Source: Colwellia sp. | GTDB lineage: Bacteria > Pseudomonadota > Gammaproteobacteria > Enterobacterales > Alteromonadaceae | Reading direction: 5' to 3' | NCBI GenBank assembly: GCA_013215385.1 | Contig: JABSOY010000007.1 | Location: forward strand, 186,001 to 250,000 | DNA: 64,000 nucleotides | Shown here: in pieces, positions 57,257 to 64,000 of the stretch | How positions within the stretch are numbered: the first letter of the stretch is position 1 | How the letters are laid out: each line of letters starts with the position of its first letter | Program-made: the position numbers and the translations under genes | Notes under the pieces: generated by a model | Database searches by the model: none | Told to the model about the DNA's origin: nothing | The model's input: only the letters and a program-made list of their open reading frames with translations

Positions 57257-57815
57257 AAAGTCGCTGCTTATTACTGGCAGCTTACTTTGCCTTCATGCTA
57301 GCTGGTTGCCGGCTAAAGCCTTGCTTTCACAAAAATTAATCAGTTACAGCTGGCATCAGACAATTGATTTACAACAAAAAATAAAACCTTGGCCGTGGGC
57401 AGACACTTATCCCATTGCGGAGCTTTCATTTCTGCGTTTAAACAAAAGTATTGTTGTGCTTAATGGCAGCGACCCTACTACTTTAGCTTTTTCAGCAGGA
57501 GCTATTGCCCCTTTTAATCAAACTAGCAGCACGCAAGCCTTTGTTGTTGCTGGACATCGAGACAGCCACTTTTCATTTTTAAACGAGGTATTTATGAAGG
57601 ATATAATTTCATTAGCAGACAAACATGGTCGAAGCCAGCTTTATCAAGTTGAAGCCATTGATATTATTGATGCTGCAACGGGCGAACTACCTGTTTTAGC
57701 AGATGAGTCATCGCTAGTTTTAATCACTTGTTACCCTTTTACCAATATAAGTAATACTGGCACTTTTACTGACAATAATAATGAAAGATATGTGATAACA
57801 GCAAAGTTACTTTGA
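57240..57815 (+). CDS. Proteobacterial class sortase
   Basis: This is a 191-residue cysteine transpeptidase-like protein, anchored by an N-terminal TM (about 7-25) and facing the periplasm. The catalytic residues are His106 (VVAGHRDSH), Cys164 (VLITCYPF) and Arg183 (NERYVITA), the order of sortases. WPWADTYPIAEL is typical of the Gram-negative marine sortase group. It is coupled to the vWA target gene by a 17-bp overlap. In Gram-negatives the acceptor of the cleaved target is not known. Confidence 0.9.
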   Translation: MKSIVKKSLLITGSLLCLHASWLPAKALLSQKLISYSWHQTIDLQQKIKPWPWADTYPIAELSFLRLNKSIVVLNGSDPTTLAFSAGAIAPFNQTSSTQAFVVAGHRDSHFSFLNEVFMKDIISLADKHGRSQLYQVEAIDIIDAATGELPVLADESSLVLITCYPFTNISNTGTFTDNNNERYVITAKLL

Positions 57816-57845
57816 TTGTATAAATGCAGAAATACTCACTTAAAG

Positions 57846-58751
57846 CTAACGTTTCGCCACAAGTTTGTTAAATGTACTTTGACAAATATGACCTAGAGTA
57901 GTTTGGTGTTTAGAGTCTAATTTATTCGGGTACTTATCTTTGTAAAGAGTATTAATCATAACATCAAATTTTACTAACTCATGATGTTGGTGCCATTGTT
58001 TTAATTTAGTTAATTTTTTCTTTGCTAAGGATTTATTCCCATTAAATATCAACCACTCAATACGATGTCGTTGAATAGCAGCACTATTAGGGTCAAGCTG
58101 CTCTGCCTTAATTAATGCTTGGTCCGCTAGCTTTAAATTTCGCTGATTATCAAGGTGTATAACGGCTAACTGCAACCATAGCCATGCTTGTGTTTTCTGC
58201 TCACTCGCAACTTCCAATGCTTGTCGTAAAAATTGTCTTCTTGCACTAAAGTTTTCTTGATAACCTGCCAGGTCAGCTTTGCCCAGTAAAGTGTATAAAT
58301 CGGCAGGCAAAGAGAGCAGTATATTTTTTATCGTATCAATTAATTTATCACGGTTTTGAGCGATGGCTGCCTGTAAATACCAAAGGTGTACTTGGCTATC
58401 ATAGGGCCAATAAGATAAATAATACTGAGCAAGGCTGTCCAGTAAGCTGAAATTATGCTGATAGCTCGAAAAATTGATAGCTAATTTAATTGCATTTTTA
58501 TCTGGTCTAATCGAAAGTGCTTGCGTTAGTTGCTCACAGCTCTGCTTTAAAAGAGCAACCTCACCGCTATTTTTAGCCAGTGCAAAATATTTCCAACTTA
58601 AAATAACCCTCGGCTCCGTTAGCTCAGGATGTAATTTAACAACATTCTGCCAATAGCTTAAAGTGTCTCTTACAGCATAAACCTCAGCCCTCACAAATAC
58701 GGTATTACTCCAAAGAAATAAGCACAGGCTAAACACTTTAAAATTCAACAT
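57846..58751 (-). CDS. Secreted TPR-like protein
   Basis: This is a 301-residue exported protein with a signal peptide (MLNFKVFSLCLFLWSNTVFV, cleavage near VRAE). It then has helical repeats read as TPR-like: SYWQNVVKLHPELTEPRVIL, YWPYDSQVHLWYLQAAIAQN and ALIKAEQLDPNSAAIQRHRI. Its ATG overlaps the stop of the DUF4331 gene (TAATG), so the two products are likely made together. It converges on the sortase gene with a 30-bp gap. Function unknown; TPRs usually bind proteins. Confidence 0.78.
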   Translation of the reverse strand: MLNFKVFSLCLFLWSNTVFVRAEVYAVRDTLSYWQNVVKLHPELTEPRVILSWKYFALAKNSGEVALLKQSCEQLTQALSIRPDKNAIKLAINFSSYQHNFSLLDSLAQYYLSYWPYDSQVHLWYLQAAIAQNRDKLIDTIKNILLSLPADLYTLLGKADLAGYQENFSARRQFLRQALEVASEQKTQAWLWLQLAVIHLDNQRNLKLADQALIKAEQLDPNSAAIQRHRIEWLIFNGNKSLAKKKLTKLKQWHQHHELVKFDVMINTLYKDKYPNKLDSKHQTTLGHICQSTFNKLVAKR

Positions 58752-59680
58752 TAACAGCCTTGTTTTTTACCTTGATGAGGCTCAGGTAAGTAGGGAAAAA
58801 TTGTTAAAAAGTCTTTATCATTTTTACCTGTATAAGGAGGTTTATAACAGCCAGTTTCTGCTGTTGCTTTTAATTTACAGACTTCTTGGTCTCCTGCAAG
58901 GCAAAGAATAGCCAAAGGATCATCGATTAACGCCCTGCCGTTAGGAATACGCGCAGCTTTATTGAGGTCAAAAATCATCACGTCAACAGGCATTCCAATA
59001 TGTGCTTGCTGCTTAGCAGGTGGATAATGATTAAATGCCCATCGCCCTGCTATTTGAGAGCGTAAGGCACGGCCAACATGCTCCCATAAAATAGTGTCAT
59101 TTCCGCTATTTACTGTGGTTATGGTCGCCCATAAGAGTAAAGTCTGTGAGCTTGCTATATTGAGTTTAGTTAACGGTATAGAAAGCACAATTGCTGCAAC
59201 ATTTTGACCATGAAAAGCAGGAAAAGTAAAAGGGTCATCACGTATCAAAGCTTTTATTTTCAAATCATTTGACTGAATATTTTTACTGCTGACAACCACT
59301 GAAGTAAATGAATTGTCATCATCGACAGAAGACTTTTTATCAAATGTCAGGCTAATGGTAATGTCTGCTTTTATTTTGGCTGGATATTCGACTGTGCCTC
59401 CATAAAGCTGATTATTACTATTGTCACTAAAGTTAATCACTGAATCATAATCGATATAAAAGTTAAAACTAACATCGGTAGGGAATTGATATGCTCCCTC
59501 TGTCGCTAGTAATGATGGGTGAGTGGCTAAAATTAAAATTAAATTTTCGCCATCAACAAAGCTTAATAGTCCAGTAATTTTTAAATCGTTACGTGACATA
59601 TTATACAAAGGAGCATCAGCATGATCAGATGCAAAACAAGGTAATAATACTAGTACAAAAAGAAAGAATAAATAGCGCAT
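58751..59680 (-). CDS. DUF4331-like exported protein
   Basis: This is a 309-residue exported protein. The ATG at 59680 has AAAGGAC just upstream and a clean signal peptide (MRYLFFLFVLVLLPCFA). The mature protein begins SDHADAPLYNMS, like the S-x-H-x-AP start of DUF4331. AFHGQNVAAIVLSIPLTKL, IPNGRALIDDPLAILCL and a final FPYLPEPH also fit. Four Cys lie near the C-terminus. DUF4331 proteins are beta-rich, secreted and of unknown role. It is the first gene of a two-gene unit with the TPR protein. Confidence 0.75.
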   Translation of the reverse strand: MRYLFFLFVLVLLPCFASDHADAPLYNMSRNDLKITGLLSFVDGENLILILATHPSLLATEGAYQFPTDVSFNFYIDYDSVINFSDNSNNQLYGGTVEYPAKIKADITISLTFDKKSSVDDDNSFTSVVVSSKNIQSNDLKIKALIRDDPFTFPAFHGQNVAAIVLSIPLTKLNIASSQTLLLWATITTVNSGNDTILWEHVGRALRSQIAGRWAFNHYPPAKQQAHIGMPVDVMIFDLNKAARIPNGRALIDDPLAILCLAGDQEVCKLKATAETGCYKPPYTGKNDKDFLTIFPYLPEPHQGKKQGC

Positions 59681-59781
59681 AAAAAGTCCTTTTAAGTCAC
59701 TTACAGTGCAAACTCCAACACCGTAAGTGCATGCCAATAATGCAATTCCATAGCAGTGAAGCTAAGTTGAACTCACTTAAA

Positions 59782-61578
59782 CTAAGTAATAGGAACACTA
59801 TCCTTTTGCTCGTCTTCACCTGTTAGTGCTAAGTGGTAAGCAATAGCATGTGGAATGTCGGTTTCATTTAACATGACGCGTATAACAAAGTTATCATTAG
59901 GGTATTGGTCTATTTCAATTAATGCTTGCTGCAATTCTTGGTTATTATTAACCACTACACCTCGACCGCCGACCATATCGACAATTTTTTCATAACTCCA
60001 TTTATTTAAACGATTATAGTTATACACGGTATTTTGCTGTGGCCTTGCTTGATAATATATTTTTTGCTCTTGCGCGCATTCACTTTCATCTGGCCTAAAC
60101 GGATTCGGGTTAACTAACATTTGTTCTATGCCATAAATTCCATTATCTAACACAAAAACAACATTATTAGTGCCGTAGTAATGGTGACCAGAGATCGCCT
60201 GACACGTTTCTTGAAATGCACCATCACCAACGAACACTAGCGGTCGTTTAGTTAAATCAGCAAGTTTCACACCTAATGAAGCAGGTACCGAATAGCCAAT
60301 AGATAACCATGCCGCAGCACTAATAAAACCATCAGCACGCTTTATCGTTAAGTTTTGCGCCCCTAATAATGGGAAACCCGCATCAACCACAACGGTGTGC
60401 TCATCTCTCAAGTAATCATTAATCTTACTAAAGAAACTATCGTAACTTAAGCTATCACTGCTTAGGTTTATTTTGGGGATAAACTGAGGTAAAGCAGTTT
60501 GGTATGGTGCAAATGTATTAGCCGCTAATTTTACAGAGAGTTTCTCAATAAAGTCTTTCAACACGACATTAGGATAATATCGATTACCGACACTTTCTCC
60601 ATCGCTATTTCGATGGTAACCGACTTTTACGCCTTCATTGTTAGCCATCACCATATCAGCTGACCAAGATGATGTTCCCCCTAAATTTTTGCTGGTATTC
60701 CAAACACCTAGCGCAATACGACAACCGGCATTATCAAATATGTCATGAATGGCTTGCGGCGTTGCATTGCCGTTATATACACCTCTGAACATCTCATGAC
60801 TTTCAGGGAGTACCGATTTAGCTAAAATACTAGTAACGAAAGGGCTTTGAGTGCGTTCAACTAACGACTGAAATTGGCTTTGTAATTGCTGCCTTTGTAA
60901 TTCAATACCCCCCCAAAATATTGGCGTTCCACGGTAATTAATCATATCGATTGTAGCCGCGACTGCAGCTTCAGTTTCGCTCTCATCACCTTGGTGTGTT
61001 TGTTGATCAATTAAACCACAAGGAGCCCGACACTTTTTACGCCAAACATCTTCATAAATTTCAAGATAACCCGGTCTACCTTCTGAAACAATTGCCGTTA
61101 AAACCGTATCAATTTTTGCCGGAGCTTGCGAGGCATTTTTTATTTGCTCTGCGGCAACAGTAACAGAACGATAGGCGTCGATATTACTGCGTTCATCACC
61201 TGACATATGTGAATAAAGTACCCCTTCGACACGTTGACGTTTTTGCTCTGCATAAGTTGGCGCACCATTTAACACCAGTAGTTTATTATGCTCAACAAAA
61301 GCACCCGCGACAGGGTTAAGTAAACTAAATGCACCCACGCCATAAGTAACACAAACAGGAGCAATCTTATGGCTTACTCGCGCATAACCATCAGCACAAT
61401 GACCGGCGTTTATTTCATTGGTATTACCTGATATTTTAATGCTTGATTCAGGGTCTTCTTCAATAGTATTTAACAGTGCAGCACTGTAATTTCCAGCTAC
61501 GCCAAATATATGCTCACAACCTAACTCTTGAAGACGGATTTTTAAGTACTGTGCTACCGTTACAAGTTCTGTATTCAT
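59782..61578 (-). CDS. Thiamine-diphosphate 2-oxoacid decarboxylase (pyruvate/indolepyruvate decarboxylase-like)
   Basis: This enzyme likely converts a 2-oxo acid to an aldehyde and CO2. The 598-residue protein has the three ThDP domains: catalytic Glu55 (NTNEINAGHCADGYAR), a central domain, and the ThDP/Mg motif GDGAFQETCQAISGHHYYGT ending in Asn about 30 residues on. Yeast and Zymomonas enzymes have His-His near residue 113; here the aligned region reads VLYSHMSGDE, so the first His is Ser. The extended C-terminus (about 550-598) is longer than usual. An amino-acid oxidase gene lies 151 bp upstream, behind a terminator. Confidence 0.85.
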   Translation of the reverse strand: MNTELVTVAQYLKIRLQELGCEHIFGVAGNYSAALLNTIEEDPESSIKISGNTNEINAGHCADGYARVSHKIAPVCVTYGVGAFSLLNPVAGAFVEHNKLLVLNGAPTYAEQKRQRVEGVLYSHMSGDERSNIDAYRSVTVAAEQIKNASQAPAKIDTVLTAIVSEGRPGYLEIYEDVWRKKCRAPCGLIDQQTHQGDESETEAAVAATIDMINYRGTPIFWGGIELQRQQLQSQFQSLVERTQSPFVTSILAKSVLPESHEMFRGVYNGNATPQAIHDIFDNAGCRIALGVWNTSKNLGGTSSWSADMVMANNEGVKVGYHRNSDGESVGNRYYPNVVLKDFIEKLSVKLAANTFAPYQTALPQFIPKINLSSDSLSYDSFFSKINDYLRDEHTVVVDAGFPLLGAQNLTIKRADGFISAAAWLSIGYSVPASLGVKLADLTKRPLVFVGDGAFQETCQAISGHHYYGTNNVVFVLDNGIYGIEQMLVNPNPFRPDESECAQEQKIYYQARPQQNTVYNYNRLNKWSYEKIVDMVGGRGVVVNNNQELQQALIEIDQYPNDNFVIRVMLNETDIPHAIAYHLALTGEDEQKDSVPIT

Positions 61579-61665
61579 AATATTTCCTTATATTACCTAA
61601 ACATTTATGTTAAAAAATGAAGAAATGATCAGATATAATTGTATAAAATAGCGCGATAAAAAAGC

Positions 61666-61700
61666 CAATGCGCTTATACATAAATTTTATAAGCGCATTG
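61666..61700 (-). terminator. Strong Rho-independent terminator after the amino-acid oxidase gene
   Basis: A perfect 13-bp stem CAATGCGCTTATA / TATAAGCGCATTG with a 9-nt loop is followed on the minus strand by GGCTTTTTTAT. It separates the oxidase from the decarboxylase transcript, so the latter needs its own promoter or readthrough. Confidence 0.88.
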
Positions 61701-61729
61701 ATTATCATTTAAAGCAGATTAAGGTGAGA

Positions 61730-63535
61730 TTAAGACAATTTTGGTAATGTATTTTCATTTACCAACAACGCAGCATTAACGGCTGATTCTATCGCGCCTT
61801 CTATCCAAGCATGTTTTAGTGACGCATGCTCGCCTGCAAAATGCGCCTTGTTTTCCCACTCGCTACTAATAATAGATTTATGGAACAAGTCTAATTGCCC
61901 TGGATAGAAAATAGCGGCTTCACCAAAAGCATAAGGATTCTTCATCCAACTAACGCTTGCGGCACCGACAATGTTTTCTTGATTTTTCATATATGTTTCT
62001 GGACAAAAAACACAAAGATCTTTAATCTTTTGTTGAGCAGCTAAGCGCTCTTCATAGGTAGCATCTTTACTATGAATAGCATGAGTAATAGCAACATTCT
62101 CTAATGCATAACAAAATCGATCATAATGAGACATAGGATCCCACTTACGAGCATCATCAGCCCAAGCATAACTTACCAGCATAACGCCACCGCCCTCAGA
62201 GCCCATTCTTTCACTTGGATAATACATATAGCGATTAGGCAAGTCAGTATTAGAGCCTCCACCATAAATATTATTATCTGTTTCCCAAAAGCGCTCTCTA
62301 AATTCTAGTAATACTTTGGTTGCGGCATCGTAATGTAATTCTCGAATCGCCTGACGTTTACGTTGACTAAATTCAGGCCAAACATGAACAGTTCTAAAAC
62401 TTGCAAAAGGAACAGTAACAACCACTTCATCCCAGCTATCGTGAGAGAGTAAATCAGTGTTTACTTGGTCTTGTGCTGCTTGAGTACTAATAAATTTTGA
62501 TATTTTGGTATTAATACGAATTTGACCTGTCTTGGTATCTTTATAAAGATCAACCAAAGTTTGGTTTCTATAAGTCACACTATCTAAGTTTTGTTGTTCA
62601 AAATATGCCGTTGAAAATAAATCTGTCCCCCCTTTAATCAGCCAAAAAGGAGTTTCTGAGGTGATTATCGCTAACTCAATAAAACTTTGAATAAAAGAAT
62701 AAGACATACGCGAAGCTAGGTTTTCGATAACCCCAATCATTTCAATCGCATTCTCAGAGAAGTGTTCGTCGGACTCGACAAACTCTAATAAATAACGACG
62801 CATTGAGTATTCACCGTAATCTTTAATTATTTTTGGCCAAGCAGTTTTGGGGTCTTCCTCAACCATACGTCTTAAACCACCAATAGCTTTATCAAGTAAA
62901 ATACTTGATTGAACATTTTCATTTTCTGCCAAATTATAATTTAAAAGAGCATTAACATCTGCACCCTTGGCATCGTAGACACTACGATCTACATGTCTAT
63001 AGTTAACATGAAGAAAGTTATTACCTGTTGCTGGTGGTAAAATTATTTCGCCTTTAGGAACCCCTGCATTGGCACCTTCATTACTACCATCACTGCGAAC
63101 AGGATTATCAATTTGGTCAGATGTGGCATCGGTCTTTGAGATACTACGATTTAGAAAAGCTTGCTTCTCTACGCCCGTTTCATCAATTAAGTACTGTACG
63201 AGTTTATGCATATCAGGAATGCGCATTGCACCTGCTTCACCTGATAAACTGGAATCTTCAAAATAGGTTTTTTCAGGCGTATTACGAAAGGTTTTAATAC
63301 GACCACCAACACGGGTATTTGCCTCGACGATAGTAACGGTATGGCCAGCTTTACGTAATAATGACGCAGAAACCATACCTGCAATACCACAGCCAACGAC
63401 TAATATATTTTTTTTTGTTGCGCTACTTTCAGGTAAACCATTTTCTAAATACGTTAAATAAGCCTGACTAACCTCATCTTGCTCGAACGGAAGTAAACCG
63501 TGTAAATCACTATCTAATTTGTCCATTGTACTCAT
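61730..63535 (-). CDS. FAD-dependent L-amino-acid oxidase / monoamine oxidase family
   Basis: This flavoenzyme likely oxidises L-amino acids to 2-oxo acids, ammonia and H2O2. The 601-residue protein has the dinucleotide site VVGCGIAGMVSASLLRKAGH with G48-x-G50-x-x-G53, VEANTRVGGRIKTFR and GEAGAMRIPDMH. At the C-terminus it has HFAGEHASLKHAWIEGAIES, the FAD motif of this family. There is no signal peptide, so it is probably cytosolic. The substrate is not readable. The downstream ketoacid decarboxylase suggests that the oxo acid is processed further. Tryptophan monooxygenase-type activity is an alternative. Confidence 0.87.
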   Translation of the reverse strand: MSTMDKLDSDLHGLLPFEQDEVSQAYLTYLENGLPESSATKKNILVVGCGIAGMVSASLLRKAGHTVTIVEANTRVGGRIKTFRNTPEKTYFEDSSLSGEAGAMRIPDMHKLVQYLIDETGVEKQAFLNRSISKTDATSDQIDNPVRSDGSNEGANAGVPKGEIILPPATGNNFLHVNYRHVDRSVYDAKGADVNALLNYNLAENENVQSSILLDKAIGGLRRMVEEDPKTAWPKIIKDYGEYSMRRYLLEFVESDEHFSENAIEMIGVIENLASRMSYSFIQSFIELAIITSETPFWLIKGGTDLFSTAYFEQQNLDSVTYRNQTLVDLYKDTKTGQIRINTKISKFISTQAAQDQVNTDLLSHDSWDEVVVTVPFASFRTVHVWPEFSQRKRQAIRELHYDAATKVLLEFRERFWETDNNIYGGGSNTDLPNRYMYYPSERMGSEGGGVMLVSYAWADDARKWDPMSHYDRFCYALENVAITHAIHSKDATYEERLAAQQKIKDLCVFCPETYMKNQENIVGAASVSWMKNPYAFGEAAIFYPGQLDLFHKSIISSEWENKAHFAGEHASLKHAWIEGAIESAVNAALLVNENTLPKLS

Positions 63536-64000
63536 TATTTTTAATCCTTTTAAATTAAAGCCTTAAGGCACAGATACTCGGTAAATACGGTAAACTAATC
63601 ACTCATTACTGCTAAGTTCACCTTAATCATTTGAAATTAAAATACCCAGTGGTTAACCACTTAAGCGGATATTTTCAAGTATAGAAAATAATCAAATCAA
63701 TAATATTTCGCTTATTACCTACATGATTATTTTTACTTAACCTCTTCACTATCGTTAAGCTAATGTAATAATTAACTTATTCGCTTATGTTCCCTCTATA
63801 AAGTGTTTAAAATCGAGGTCAATCAGTAATAGCTGTGAGTTAATTGTTCATTTGACAGAGGTTATTTAGATGTTAAGTATTGGTAATATTTTTGTAAAAG
63901 CAAATGTGATAAGCATTTTTATCAATATCGTTAATCGGTTAATTTTTGAAGGGAGATAATAAGAAGCACAATTAGCAAACTGTAGCTTAGTCATTAAACG
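63536..64000. other. Upstream region of the oxidase gene, no gene recognised
   Basis: About 465 bp of AT-rich sequence runs to the window end. It must hold the promoter of the oxidase gene. No open frame, repeat or RNA gene was recognised. A gene may begin beyond the window. Confidence 0.5.

Noticed and set aside
1-64000. tRNA, rRNA or riboswitch genes
   Set aside because: No cloverleaf-like segment, rRNA block or known riboswitch core was recognised by eye. A covariance-model search would be needed to exclude small RNAs.

Overview
The window looks like chromosomal DNA of a marine, heterotrophic, AT-rich gammaproteobacterium of the order Alteromonadales. Colwelliaceae (Colwellia, Thalassotalea or a relative) is the best guess. 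The basis is the low-GC codon use, the order msrC-proQ-prc, the DUF2999 and SIMPL genes, the proteobacterial sortase pair, two chemotaxis receptors and a TonB-dependent receptor. This is inference from gene content; no 16S rRNA or tRNA gene was found.

Layout. 1-8.9 kb: housekeeping genes on the minus strand (pepN, cut by the window edge; nhaC; prc; proQ; a small acidic protein; msrC; two secreted proteins). 9-11.5 kb: a dCache-type chemoreceptor, then a tiny secreted protein behind a perfect 24-bp inverted repeat. 11.6-14.1 kb: an envelope cluster apbE / DUF3570 / DUF4266. 14.4-19.4 kb: a GST, a U32-family protein and small conserved genes, one of them (RDD family) broken by a single in-frame TGA. 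19.5-22 kb: a decay island with a frameshifted beta-propeller gene, an unrecognised broken gene, a heptanucleotide tandem repeat and a LysR regulator in pieces. 22-24.2 kb: mnmH-selD for selenouridine in tRNA. 24.3-26.6 kb: a site-2 protease divergent from a membrane-anchored HTH protein. 26.9-32.4 kb: a DUF2306 protein and a MacAB-like export operon. 32.9-37.7 kb: a TPR histidine kinase, a yeast-type cytosine deaminase, an alpha/beta hydrolase and an OmpR-type regulator. 38-46.9 kb: a chemosensory cluster (STAS, cheA, cheW, a double-CHASE3 receptor, cheW, porin, cheR, cheB) that lacks cheY and cheD. 47.6-53.1 kb: an unknown gene behind a hairpin and a tetranucleotide repeat, then a two-component system divergent from a TonB-dependent receptor. 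53.3-54.9 kb: an HxlR remnant, nudC and a MITE-like element. 55-59.7 kb: a proteobacterial sortase and its VIT/vWA target, facing a TPR / DUF4331 operon. 59.8-63.5 kb: a ketoacid decarboxylase and an L-amino-acid oxidase.

How the genes may work together. Several units make plausible functional pairs: protease with membrane-bound regulator; oxidase with decarboxylase (amino acid to 2-oxo acid to aldehyde); two-component system with outer-membrane receptor; sortase with sorted vWA protein; flavin transferase with a lipoprotein and a beta-barrel. The most promising for undescribed biology are the DUF4266 lipoprotein with its C-terminal GGGGCGCN tail, the M50 / HTH-membrane pair, the sortase-DUF4331 neighbourhood, and the two genes preceded by long perfect inverted repeats (11.2 and 48.0 kb).

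Limits. All protein calls rest on reading motifs in the translation. No alignments or database searches were run, and promoters are mostly not resolvable by eye.
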